Source: JAQVEM01 sp964610315
GTDB lineage: Bacteria; Actinomycetota; Humimicrobiia; Humimicrobiales; Humimicrobiaceae
DNA: 64,000 bases
Direction of reading: 5' to 3'
Assembly: GCA_964610315.1 (NCBI GenBank)
Contig: CAZSVM010000002.1
Span: 56,390-120,389, forward strand
Within the stretch, counting starts at the first letter, position 1. Each line of letters starts with the position of its first letter. Of this stretch, positions 8,262-16,508 are shown piece after piece. Position numbers and translations under genes: made by a program. The notes below the pieces were generated by a model. It saw nothing but the letters and a program-made list of their open reading frames with translations. It was not told where the DNA came from and searched no databases.

Positions 8262-8576
8262 ATGAGAAAAAGGAAATTTACAAAATTTGGCGCTATTGCT
8301 ATTGGTATAGCAATCATTAGCATGTTAACGTTTTCTCTTCCTTTGATTGGAGCAGCATCAGCTTCTAACGAGACCACAACAAAAGTAGAGGAGACTTCAA
8401 TAAATGAAAATCTGGATAATGTACAGGAAGAAGTAGAAGATATCGATGAAGCAGGTGATTTGGATGATAAAGAAGAAGCTAACGATGCAGAAGAAGCAGA
8501 TGAAAATCTGCCCGGAGGAGGGCATACGGATACTAATGATGATGAAGTTGAACACCAGTTTGAAGGTATAGAATAA
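8262..8576 (+). CDS. Secreted acidic small protein with C-terminal LPGGGH/FEGIE signature (copy 1)
   Basis: 104 residues from an ATG with a near-perfect AAAGGAGGTGA ribosome site (8242-8252), suggesting high expression. A basic start (MRKRKF) and a hydrophobic segment (about 11-32, ending ISMLTFSLPLIGAASA) form a Sec signal peptide with a likely AxA cleavage. The mature part is extremely rich in Asp and Glu with almost no basic residues. It ends in LPGGGH, then a D-rich linker, then EVEHQFEGIE. The paralogue at 59054 keeps this tail. I do not recognise a characterised family. The acidic stretch plus histidines could bind metal ions or be processed into a peptide signal; both are guesses. It is first in the island and its promoter carries the direct-repeat operator. 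Confidence 0.85.
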   Translation: MRKRKFTKFGAIAIGIAIISMLTFSLPLIGAASASNETTTKVEETSINENLDNVQEEVEDIDEAGDLDDKEEANDAEEADENLPGGGHTDTNDDEVEHQFEGIE

Positions 8577-8596
8577 CTGCCAAATTTTTGTAATTC

Positions 8597-8629
8597 AATC
8601 CTCTCGGAACTGAACCTTCTGAGAGGATT
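8597..8629 (+). terminator. Conserved 13-bp hairpin after acidic-protein gene 1
   Basis: Bases 8597-8609 pair with 8617-8629 (one G-T pair) around a 7-base loop, 20 bp after the stop. There is no clear T tract downstream, so partial termination or mRNA 3'-end protection separating the abundant acidic-protein message from the long downstream gene is likely. The second locus has a hairpin at the same position with compensating base changes. Confidence 0.6.
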
Positions 8630-8679
8630 AAAATTAATAAATCATACACAAAAATAAAATAAATTTCTTTAAGAGAGAT

Positions 8680-11067
8680 TTGTTTAGAATTCGAGTTAAA
8701 ATTGACCGTACGTTAGAATGGTTGATCTTAAAATTTATGGCTCACAAATTATCAAAATCTTTAAATTTTAAAAAAGAAGAAATTCAAGTTTTTATTGTCT
8801 CTTTTGTTTTATTATTTTTAGAAACCGCACTCTTTCACATATTGATGTTTACCCACAATTATTTAGATGCTATATCTATTATCTCCTATGCTCTTATCGG
8901 CCTAGCAATTGGTTCGCTTATTACTTATTTTATCAAAGAGTACAGCGAACACACCTTTTATTCATTGGTTTTATTTTTAATACTATCTGTTATTCTTGCA
9001 TTCATTAATATCGTAAGATTTCCAACAAAAATATTTTTATCTCCTTTCATAATATTGCCATTTTTATTGGGAAGTGTGACTATCACATTTTTTTTTAAAA
9101 AGAAGAATTCAAACCGAATTTATTTTTTTGATTTATTAGGTGGAACATTTGGAGTATTCACTTCAATTATTCTTATACCTCTACTAAAAACTGAAAATGC
9201 ATTAATTCTATGCATAGGCCTGCTTTCTATAATTGGATTATTTTACACCGGTAAAAGATTTAAAAAAACTTTAAAAGCTGCATTCATTTTTTTACTGGTT
9301 AGCTCTCAATTGTTAATGATTTTTAATATGCTGACAAATAATCTGGACCTGGAAAAAATAACAAAATGCTACAACGATTCATACCCTTATAAAATATTTT
9401 GCCTGTGGAATCATACTTCGGCTGATTATCAATATATCCTTTCAAAAGATAACCTGGTTTCAAGAATTTCTGTATATGAAAGAACTACTAAAGATGGGAA
9501 ATCTGCTATTTTTGTTAACTATGATGGATATTCTGAAGATAGAATAACAGGTTTGAATGCTGCATCATGGGAAAATGATCACAGGATTCCTTTTATGTTT
9601 ACTAAAAATGGGAAGGAGCATAGGTTATTTGAAGAAGATCCACATGTTTTGATTATTGGTACTGCAGCCCAGGGCATAGTCAAACCTATAAAACACCTGA
9701 CCAGAAATTATTCATTAATAAAAGGTATTGAAATTAATCCCAGTATTGTCTCTATTATGGAAAATGAATTCCTCGAATATAGCGGGAGAGCGTACGAAGA
9801 TATATCTATAGACATAATAGACGCAAGGACATTTTTAAAAAATACGGAAGATAAGTATAGTCTTATAACCCTATTAAATACTTACAAGACCCAGAATATT
9901 GGCTCTATAGGTGAACCGGATTTCCTTCATACAACAAACGCTGTTAGAAGTTATTTTAACCATTTAACTGATGATGGTTTTATTTTACTGGAAGAAAGAA
10001 CTATTAATGAAAGGGCAAAGTTTGCAGTCTTAAGACTCATTAATAATTTTTATACAGTTCTTAAGGAAGATGGTTATAAAAATCCGCAGAACCACTTCTT
10101 TATTTATAACTGGAAACCCACCCAGAAAGAAACAGACAACAACTGGTACACCATGATTGTAATTAAAAAAACCCCGCTGACCGAACAGGATATAAATTAT
10201 TTCGATAAATGGCTCAACTATCAGTACGATAGAGAGCATATTTCAAAAATTGCTAGCGAGTATACGCAGCTGGAATATTTACCGGATAGAGATCTGGATA
10301 CTGAATATGCCAATTTTATCCATTCGAATGACAAAAATAATTTTTTTGGAAATAATATTATATTGAATCCTAATAGCGACGATAACCCGTATATATTCGC
10401 GGTATACAGAGATCAAAGTGAAATAAAAAAAATACTATATAATATTGGAATACTCTGTTTAATAATATTTATTATATCATTAGTTTTTCTTGGTAAAACA
10501 TTAGGAAAAAAGCAATACAAATATGGTTTAAACTTTGCAGCTTACTTTTCTTTGATAGGGCTGGGTTACTTTATTATAGAGATAGGGCTGATGAAAATTT
10601 ACCAGAATTATATGGGTTCTCCTACATATTCCTTTATATTCATACTGGGAACACTACTTTTATCTTCAGGAATCGGAGGCTACCTTTCAAAAAAGTTTTC
10701 TGATAAGCTGTTAAAATATGCTTTCATAGGTATTTTACTATTTTCACTTTACCATCTTTTTATTAATAAATACTTACTGGAAATTATATCCGGGAAACCA
10801 CTATTCAATTCTTCGATTATCGCCTTAACGGTTTTTCCTCTGGGATATTGTATGGGAATTCCTTTTCCGAATGGAATAGAAAAAGTTAAGGCCTATATAA
10901 GTAAAAACCACGCAGCAATATTTTTTGCAATTAGTAGCATATTTTCCACATTTGCAGTTATCCTGACATTATATTTAAGTATTTCTTTCGGATTTATAAT
11001 CACTTTTTCAATAGGAATTCTCTGTTACTTAATTGCTACTATTTTATTTTATATTTATACTAAATAA
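8680..11067 (+). CDS. Membrane-embedded spermidine-synthase-like protein
   Basis: 795 residues from a TTG start (AAGAGAG upstream; an ATG at 8737 is an alternative). Roughly seven hydrophobic segments fill the first 220 residues. A soluble domain (about 255-560) resembles the spermidine synthase/SAM-binding Rossmann fold, with LIIGTAAQG (324-332), the acidic GIEINP after strand 2 (349-354) and DIIDARTF (378-385). About seven more membrane segments follow, including YCMGIPFPNGI, typical of this membrane family (COG4262-like). The glycine-rich loop is degenerate, and the position of the catalytic aspartate reads LLNTYKTQN, so aminopropyl transfer is doubtful. A SAM- or nucleoside-binding role is possible. 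Only the last 13 codons of a homologue remain in the second locus. Confidence 0.75.
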   Translation: MFRIRVKIDRTLEWLILKFMAHKLSKSLNFKKEEIQVFIVSFVLLFLETALFHILMFTHNYLDAISIISYALIGLAIGSLITYFIKEYSEHTFYSLVLFLILSVILAFINIVRFPTKIFLSPFIILPFLLGSVTITFFFKKKNSNRIYFFDLLGGTFGVFTSIILIPLLKTENALILCIGLLSIIGLFYTGKRFKKTLKAAFIFLLVSSQLLMIFNMLTNNLDLEKITKCYNDSYPYKIFCLWNHTSADYQYILSKDNLVSRISVYERTTKDGKSAIFVNYDGYSEDRITGLNAASWENDHRIPFMFTKNGKEHRLFEEDPHVLIIGTAAQGIVKPIKHLTRNYSLIKGIEINPSIVSIMENEFLEYSGRAYEDISIDIIDARTFLKNTEDKYSLITLLNTYKTQNIGSIGEPDFLHTTNAVRSYFNHLTDDGFILLEERTINERAKFAVLRLINNFYTVLKEDGYKNPQNHFFIYNWKPTQKETDNNWYTMIVIKKTPLTEQDINYFDKWLNYQYDREHISKIASEYTQLEYLPDRDLDTEYANFIHSNDKNNFFGNNIILNPNSDDNPYIFAVYRDQSEIKKILYNIGILCLIIFIISLVFLGKTLGKKQYKYGLNFAAYFSLIGLGYFIIEIGLMKIYQNYMGSPTYSFIFILGTLLLSSGIGGYLSKKFSDKLLKYAFIGILLFSLYHLFINKYLLEIISGKPLFNSSIIALTVFPLGYCMGIPFPNGIEKVKAYISKNHAAIFFAISSIFSTFAVILTLYLSISFGFIITFSIGILCYLIATILFYIYTK

Positions 11068-11097
11068 TATTTATATGAAAGTAATAAATCAGAAACC

Positions 11098-11763
11098 ATG
11101 AGATTACTAATAGTTGAAGATCAAAAAAAGCTTGTTGCTTATATTAAGAAAGGTTTGGAAGCTAATAGTTTTTCCGTAGATTTTGCCTATGATGGTGAAA
11201 AGGGTGAGAATATGGCAATATATGGTGAATATGATTTAATTATACTTGATATTATGCTACCAAAAAAAGACGGCATTCAGGTTTGTACAGCATTACGTAA
11301 AAGTAACATAAATATTCCTATATTAATGCTCACGGCCAGGGATAGTATCGATGATAGAATTATAGGGCTTAACAGTGGAGCAGATGATTATCTGATAAAA
11401 CCATTTGCATTTAGGGAGCTACTGGCGAGAATAGGAGCACTGCTCAGGCGTCCTCCTAAAAAAGAGCCTGAAATATTTACAGGCCAGGATATATCAATCA
11501 ATAGCGCAACCCTTTTAGTCAAAAAAGGAAATAAAACATTAAATCTTACACTTAAAGAATTTTCTGTTTTAGAATATCTATTGCGCAATAAAGGCAAGGT
11601 ATTAAACAGGGAACAATTAATTGACCATTGCTGGGATTTTGCGTATGACTCCTTCAGCAATATTGTAGACGTATATATAAAGCGGTTAAGAAAAAAATTA
11701 GGTGATAAAAATGGAAAATATATTCAAACCATTCGTGGGCTGGGTTATAAATTTAAAGAATAA
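11098..11763 (+). CDS. OmpR-family response regulator (copy 1)
   Basis: 221 residues. The receiver domain (1-115) has the acidic pair E7-D8, phospho-acceptor D51 in LIILDIMLPKKDG, and the conserved lysine in DYLIKPF. The C-terminal winged helix (about 125-221) ends RGLGYKF. The recognition-helix region FSNIVDVYIKRLRKKL is identical in the paralogue at 59510, so both should read the same DNA sites. The best candidates are the three 11-bp-period direct repeats in this window. The kinase gene overlaps its 3' end by 62 bp. Confidence 0.95.
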   Translation: MRLLIVEDQKKLVAYIKKGLEANSFSVDFAYDGEKGENMAIYGEYDLIILDIMLPKKDGIQVCTALRKSNINIPILMLTARDSIDDRIIGLNSGADDYLIKPFAFRELLARIGALLRRPPKKEPEIFTGQDISINSATLLVKKGNKTLNLTLKEFSVLEYLLRNKGKVLNREQLIDHCWDFAYDSFSNIVDVYIKRLRKKLGDKNGKYIQTIRGLGYKFKE

Positions 11764-12742
11764 TACTTTTTTTAGAGCAAAGCTAAAATTAACCTTTTTT
11801 TATGCCGTAATTTTACTCATTATAATTGTTATATTTAGTTCCCTGATTTATATTTTATTCGTTAACAACATTATAAACAGTAATGAATTTGAAGAAGAAA
11901 GCTACTCGGGATTAAATAATATTAAAGAACTGCAAATACTAAATAATGCCATAGATAGGTTAAAACTAACTCTAATAACAGCTGATGTCGGTATATTTAT
12001 TGTAGTAATAATTGCAGGTTATTTCCTTTCGACCAAAACTCTGCAGCCGGTTAAAAATTCACTGGAAGAACAAAAAAGATTTGTATCAGATTCTGCTCAT
12101 GAATTAAGGACACCTTTATCTATTATGAAAACTGGTATAGAAACTGTTTCAGCAGAAAAAAGGCAATCACTAAAAGAATATCAAAATCTGTCAAAAGATT
12201 TGCTTGAAGAAATAAATAAATTAATAACCATATCCAATGATTTGTTATTCTTATCAAAAAAAGATTCAGCAGCTTTTCTAAAAGAGCATGTGAAATTAAA
12301 TATTTCCTTAATTTGTAAGAAACAAATTAACCTGTTTAAACCATATGCCGATAAAAAATCAGTTTTTCTCGAAAGTGATATAAAAGGGCAATATTACTTT
12401 AAAGGAAATTATGAACAAATAAATCAACTGGTAACAAACCTTTTAAAAAATGCCATTGATTATAACAGGCAAGAGGGCAAAGTTTTACTATCTTTACAGA
12501 AGGAAAAAAATAACATTATTTTAAAAGTTACTGATACAGGAATAGGGATATCAGAAGAAGATTTAAAATACATTTACAAAAGATTTTATAAAGCGGATAA
12601 ATCAAGAAGTATTTCTGATAGTGGTGCAGGGTTAGGACTTTCCATAGCAAAAGAGATAGTAGAGCTCCATAATGGCACTATTAAAATCAATAGTGTTTTA
12701 AATAAGGGTACCGAAGTGGCAGTAATGCTTCCAGCTCTCTAG
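11702..12742 (+). CDS. Sensor histidine kinase (copy 1)
   Basis: 346 residues if the ATG at 11702 is used. Two membrane helices (about 30-54 and 92-110) enclose a very short extracytoplasmic loop of about 37 residues that contains NEFEEESYSG. Then come a HisKA domain with phospho-acceptor H133 in SDSAHELRTPLS, the N box LLKNAIDYN, the G1 box DTGIGI and the G2 box GAGLGLSIAKEIVELHNG. The small loop suggests that the signal is sensed in or next to the membrane. The annotated start overlaps the regulator gene by 62 bp, and the paralogue has the same overlap; a GTG inside the overlap is an alternative. It should phosphorylate the regulator encoded just upstream. Confidence 0.93.
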   Translation: MIKMENIFKPFVGWVINLKNNTFFRAKLKLTFFYAVILLIIIVIFSSLIYILFVNNIINSNEFEEESYSGLNNIKELQILNNAIDRLKLTLITADVGIFIVVIIAGYFLSTKTLQPVKNSLEEQKRFVSDSAHELRTPLSIMKTGIETVSAEKRQSLKEYQNLSKDLLEEINKLITISNDLLFLSKKDSAAFLKEHVKLNISLICKKQINLFKPYADKKSVFLESDIKGQYYFKGNYEQINQLVTNLLKNAIDYNRQEGKVLLSLQKEKNNIILKVTDTGIGISEEDLKYIYKRFYKADKSRSISDSGAGLGLSIAKEIVELHNGTIKINSVLNKGTEVAVMLPAL

Positions 12743-12772
12743 TTAACTGATCAATTTCTTCAAAAATATTTT

Positions 12773-12806
12773 TATTCATCATATGTTCATCTTATGGTGC
12801 TAAAAT
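12773..12806 (+). promoter_or_regulatory. Direct-repeat operator and promoter before the ABC exporter genes
   Basis: TATTCAT (12773-12779) and TGTTCAT (12784-12790) at 11-bp period, then 10 bp, then TAAAAT (12801-12806). Spacing is identical to the sites at 8153 and 58950. This places the exporter operon in the same predicted regulon as the acidic-protein genes. The translation start is about 85 bp downstream. Confidence 0.7.
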
Positions 12807-12890
12807 CTTTTATTTAAAGTAAAAAACCATTGTTTGTCAGTTAAAATTAATTAAGAAATACATTAATGAAGAAGCAGGTGAAAATAGAAT

Positions 12891-13634
12891 ATGGAAAATA
12901 ATGAAATAATACTTGATATAATATCACTTTCAAAAAAATATAAAGATTTTTTAGCATTGGATAACCTTAATCTTCAAATAAATAAGGGTGATATATTCGG
13001 ATTTCTCGGGCATAACGGTGCAGGTAAAACTACAACGGTAAATATATTAACCACCTTACTTCCACAGACTTCAGGAAGCGCGTCCATATGCGGATTTGAT
13101 ATTACCAGAGATAGTCTGGAAGTAAGAAAAAGAATCGGATATTTACCTGAAAACGTGAATTTTTACGAAAATCTTACAGCTTATGAAAACTTGGAATATT
13201 TTGCACAATTGTCGGGAATCAGGAATCCGGGTAAAAAAATTAAGGGTATACTAGAATTTATTGATTTTATGGGATTTGACAATAAGAAAGTTGGGGAATT
13301 TTCCAAGGGTATGAAGCAGAGAATTGGAATTGCACAGGCTTTAGTTCATGAACCTGATATATTATTTTTAGATGAGCCCACATCAGGTCTTGACCCCATG
13401 GGTATCAAGAAGCTTCGCGAAGTTATTTTAAAAATTAACAAAGAAAAAGAAATTACCATTTTTTTAAATACCCATCTTTTATCCGAGGTGTCAAAGATAT
13501 GCTTAACAATAGGTGTTTTAAATCATGGAAAGTTAATTTACAAAGATTCCCTAGAGAATACTTTAAAAAAATTTAAGAACGAAATTTCTCTAGAGGAGAT
13601 TTATTTTAATATCGATACAGAAGAAAGCATGTAG
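12891..13634 (+). CDS. ABC transporter ATP-binding protein
   Basis: 247 residues, the size of an exporter-type (ABC-2 class) nucleotide-binding subunit. Walker A GHNGAGKT (40-47), Q-loop region YLPENVNFYENLT, signature FSKGMKQRIG (137-146), Walker B LFLDEPTSGLDP and the H-loop NTHLLSEV are all intact, so it should hydrolyse ATP. Start with an AGCAGGTGA ribosome site. The permease genes follow at 5 and 4 bp spacing, so the three form one transcript under the direct-repeat promoter. The substrate is not readable from the sequence; the acidic secreted protein already has a Sec signal and may be the inducer rather than the cargo. Confidence 0.94.
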   Translation: MENNEIILDIISLSKKYKDFLALDNLNLQINKGDIFGFLGHNGAGKTTTVNILTTLLPQTSGSASICGFDITRDSLEVRKRIGYLPENVNFYENLTAYENLEYFAQLSGIRNPGKKIKGILEFIDFMGFDNKKVGEFSKGMKQRIGIAQALVHEPDILFLDEPTSGLDPMGIKKLREVILKINKEKEITIFLNTHLLSEVSKICLTIGVLNHGKLIYKDSLENTLKKFKNEISLEEIYFNIDTEESM

Positions 13635-13639
13635 ATATT

Positions 13640-14596
13640 ATGCGGAATAAAATCTATATTATTGCCAAGAATGAATTTATAACTCTTTTTAAGGAAAAGA
13701 CTTTTATTCTCCTTCTAATTATTTTTATCCTGATGACCTTATTTTCAACCTATATAGGCTGGTCAGCAAAAAATACTATAATTAATATTTACCAGGAAAC
13801 AGTAAAAGAGCTATCCTTGGAAGGAGCCGGAGAAATTCCACCGAATCCGTTCATTGGAATCCCGGATTTATCAATATTGAAAAATATGATAATTTATGTT
13901 TTTTTAATAGGCTCTCTTCTGGCTCTAGTTATTGGGAACAATGCTTTTATAAGGGACAGGAGGTCAGGTGTATTACGTATAGTATTTTCAAAATATATAA
14001 ATAAACAGTCATATATTTTTGGAAAAATAATTGGAATTTTCGAAACTCTAATAATTATTATCTTCATAACTTTTTTGTTAAGTTTATTTTCTGCGATTTT
14101 AATATCAGGTCATTTTTTAACTGCTTTTGAAGTGTTAAAACTATCCGGATTTTATAGTGTTTCATTAATTTATCTGATGATTTTTGCCATGGTGGGATTA
14201 TTTTTTGCCATAAATTCAAGCAGTGAATCTACTGCATTGCTTATTCCTGTAATAATATGGGTTTTAATAACTTTTGTAATGCCTCAGATTACATCGGCAC
14301 TTGTACCTACTGCTTTGCTTAATCCAACAAATATTCAGACTGTTACTCCACAAGGTAATTTTTTCCATATAATACAAATTATAGTCAGGCCGTTTTCTAT
14401 TTCCGAAAGTTATAAGGAAATTGGTGGTATTTTACTGGAGACAAATTCACCTATAAATACAACCAGTATTATACAATCTAAATTACAAAATATAAGCGGG
14501 TTGGTTGTAATGTTTTCTTATCTTGGTATTTCGATGTTTGGCAGTATTTATGCAATAAATAAATTCAATAGTTGCGAGGAAGGGATACAGGAATAA
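13640..14596 (+). CDS. ABC-2 type permease subunit 1
   Basis: 318 residues with about six hydrophobic segments. One lies right after the N terminus (about 20-40). A long extracytoplasmic loop follows, which holds EIPPNPFIGIPDL, and five more helices fill the second half. FIRDRRSGVLRIVFSK, the cytoplasmic loop after helix 2, is typical of ABC-2 permeases of the NosY/gliding type. It is encoded between the ATPase and a second, distinct permease, so a heterodimeric exporter is expected. Overall similarity to the next protein is low, but both have EIPP near the first loop. Confidence 0.85.
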   Translation: MRNKIYIIAKNEFITLFKEKTFILLLIIFILMTLFSTYIGWSAKNTIINIYQETVKELSLEGAGEIPPNPFIGIPDLSILKNMIIYVFLIGSLLALVIGNNAFIRDRRSGVLRIVFSKYINKQSYIFGKIIGIFETLIIIIFITFLLSLFSAILISGHFLTAFEVLKLSGFYSVSLIYLMIFAMVGLFFAINSSSESTALLIPVIIWVLITFVMPQITSALVPTALLNPTNIQTVTPQGNFFHIIQIIVRPFSISESYKEIGGILLETNSPINTTSIIQSKLQNISGLVVMFSYLGISMFGSIYAINKFNSCEEGIQE

Positions 14597-14600
14597 ATAC

Positions 14601-15575
14601 ATGAATCCGATAATAACAATTGCTAAAAAAGAATATCTGGATGCAGTAAAAAATAAATTGTTTTTGATACTCGCTATTTTTTTAATTTTATTAACAGTTA
14701 TTTCAATTACAGTTGCTTCTTTTGATTTTCAAAACAAGGCTAAGGATTACAATATTTCTGTCCAGTTATTAAAAGATGCAGGTAAATCTGCAGAAATACC
14801 GCCTGCGCCAGAATTTTATCCACTAACAATGCTTAGAGGTGTGATGGATTATCTTGAGATAATCGGCGCAGTATTAGGAATAATTTTAGGATATTCGAGT
14901 ATTGCAAAAGAAAAAGGTAAAAAAACACTACAGCTAATTTTAAGCAGACCTATTAAAAGGTCAACTGTAATTTCGGGTAAAATTGCCGGTAATAGTCTTC
15001 TTATTTTGACAGTTTTATTAATAGATAGTATTTTTATTTTTCTTATTACCTGGGGTCTAGGGAAAGTAATGTTTCTGCCTATAGAATTCTTAAAACTATT
15101 GCTTACTCTTTTCCTATCTTATCTGTACATGCTGTTTTTTTACTGTTTATCATCTGTATTAACCATAAGTGTGAAGTTGCTCCCCAATGCACTTATAATT
15201 ATTTTTGTAATATGGTTGATTTTTGTCCTGATAATACCTCAAATTGGAGATACCATGGATCCCGATAATCAAATTCCAGGCGGTTTCTTTCAGAGCATGC
15301 ACATATCCAGATCTCAGGAAAAAGAGATACTGGCAAAATTCAGCACCTACGAGACTACCAGGAATGCAATAGAAGAAAGCTCCATAACAAAACACTATGA
15401 ACGTGCAAGTTTTGCACTACTTGGTATCAAGGAGGAATATAACAGTAAAAATTTTAAAATAATTTTTCATGACAAATGGAAGGATATATCATGGCAATTT
15501 GGATATTTAATTGCAGCAATGATATTTCAATATGCAGTTTTATCAAAAAAGAATTTTAATTTACTGGAGGGTTAA
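14601..15575 (+). CDS. ABC-2 type permease subunit 2
   Basis: 324 residues, again with an N-terminal helix (about 18-40), a loop containing EIPPAPEFYPLTML, then a cluster of helices. The cytoplasmic loop SIAKEKGKKTLQLILSRPIKRS matches the conserved sequence after the second helix of ABC-2 permeases. A further soluble stretch (about 215-290) precedes the last helix. It should pair with the subunit encoded 4 bp upstream. The calcium-repeat protein gene begins 1 bp after its stop, so that protein is made from the same message. Confidence 0.85.
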   Translation: MNPIITIAKKEYLDAVKNKLFLILAIFLILLTVISITVASFDFQNKAKDYNISVQLLKDAGKSAEIPPAPEFYPLTMLRGVMDYLEIIGAVLGIILGYSSIAKEKGKKTLQLILSRPIKRSTVISGKIAGNSLLILTVLLIDSIFIFLITWGLGKVMFLPIEFLKLLLTLFLSYLYMLFFYCLSSVLTISVKLLPNALIIIFVIWLIFVLIIPQIGDTMDPDNQIPGGFFQSMHISRSQEKEILAKFSTYETTRNAIEESSITKHYERASFALLGIKEEYNSKNFKIIFHDKWKDISWQFGYLIAAMIFQYAVLSKKNFNLLEG

Positions 15576-15576
15576 A

Positions 15577-16392
15577 ATGAAAATAAAATATGTAATTATT
15601 GGATTCATAATGGTTGTTGTAGTTATTGCACTTATCTCTGTTATGCTAAATATAGGTATAGGTAAAAAGACTGCTGCAAATACTAATGTAAATACCGGTG
15701 AGCCTGGCAATACTGCCGATGAGTCTCAAAGCAGCTATACGCAAGCAGCAAATTCTGAAAGTACAACTGCAACTGCTGCAAAAAATGAATCCGCAACAAA
15801 TGAGACTTCAAAAACCCTGGAATCAAATCTTGCTGATACCGATGGCGATGGTTTACCGGATATAGCAGAAAAAACACTGGGGACAAATCCTTTTAATAAG
15901 GATACGGATGGTGATGGTGTGGATGATCTAAATGATAAAGACCCGGTTTTTGCAGAAAATCCTTTTACCGGTAATTCTACTCAAGAAGGTTTCCAGATAA
16001 CATCATTGCTGGTTGAAAATAATTATGACCCTGCTACAAAAAAAGCTGTAGATGACCATCTCGAAATTACTTTGAAGAATATAACCGGAAAAGATTTAGC
16101 TGATTTTGTAGTTTATTATACTGTTACTGATAACGTTATCAATAAAAAAGAAGGTTATATTGTAAAGTTAAAAAGCTTCACTTTAAAGAACGGTGAAACT
16201 AAAACCATACATTTTGATAATAATAATGCACCTGATAGCTTATTACCCGAGCATTTTGGAGAAAATCCTAACAGTATTTACAGGACAAATATAGACGCTA
16301 AAGTTTTTGAAGTAATAATCAGTACACCCGGCTACAAGATAATTTCTGAAAAAGTTAATAAAGATCCTGGTGGATCGGAAAAGGCAGATTAA
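15577..16392 (+). CDS. Membrane-anchored extracytoplasmic protein with calcium-binding TSP3-like repeats
   Basis: 271 residues from the ATG with GGAGG 6 bp upstream; an in-frame ATG at 15532 lies inside the permease gene and is less likely. One N-terminal membrane segment (about 5-27) is followed by a Ser/Thr/Asn-rich linker (32-83). Then come two thrombospondin type-3-like motifs, DTDGDGLPDIAE (87-98) and DTDGDGVDD (109-117), and a beta-rich domain (about 140-260). The D-x-D-x-D-G loops should bind calcium. It is the last gene of the exporter transcript and ends 17 bp before the right repeat. It could be an extracytoplasmic partner of the exporter or its surface-displayed cargo. I do not recognise the C-terminal domain. 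Confidence 0.8.
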   Translation: MKIKYVIIGFIMVVVVIALISVMLNIGIGKKTAANTNVNTGEPGNTADESQSSYTQAANSESTTATAAKNESATNETSKTLESNLADTDGDGLPDIAEKTLGTNPFNKDTDGDGVDDLNDKDPVFAENPFTGNSTQEGFQITSLLVENNYDPATKKAVDDHLEITLKNITGKDLADFVVYYTVTDNVINKKEGYIVKLKSFTLKNGETKTIHFDNNNAPDSLLPEHFGENPNSIYRTNIDAKVFEVIISTPGYKIISEKVNKDPGGSEKAD

Positions 16393-16409
16393 AAAATGGT
16401 AAGCCTCCC

Positions 16410-16508
16410 CTAAACCATAGGTTTGCCATTTTTCAATCTCTTTATCAGCGTAGGCACTACTTCGAATAAATCCCCCACTATCCCATAGTTAGCTACCTTA
16501 AAGATGGG
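16410..16508. repeat. Right direct repeat: authentic 3' end of etfA
   Basis: The partner of 7877-7975, with 95 identical bases then one mismatch. Here it belongs to the intact etfA gene: 16410-16412 is its stop codon on the minus strand. It marks the right border of the island. Confidence 0.95.

Larger units (their letters stand above)
7976..16409. mobile_element. Genomic island between direct repeats of the etfA 3' end
   Basis: About 8.4 kb between two direct copies of the etfA 3' end. All eight genes inside point rightward: acidic secreted protein, membrane spermidine-synthase-like protein, response regulator, kinase, ABC ATPase, two permeases and a calcium-repeat protein. They are visibly more AT-rich than the neighbouring housekeeping genes. 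The arrangement matches integration at a gene's 3' end with the gene regenerated, but no integrase, transposase or excisionase is visible. Recombination-driven insertion, or loss of the integrase, is therefore possible. Directly inside the left border, 7973-7993 forms an imperfect GGGG/CCCC hairpin; 7994-8150 holds nothing else I can support. Confidence 0.6.

Noticed and set aside
15532..15576. Upstream ATG for the calcium-repeat protein
   Set aside because: It lies inside the preceding permease gene without a ribosome site; the ATG at 15577 has GGAGG.
7976..16409. Prophage or transposon encoded within the island
   Set aside because: No integrase, transposase, structural phage gene or terminal inverted repeat is visible; only the direct repeats support mobility.
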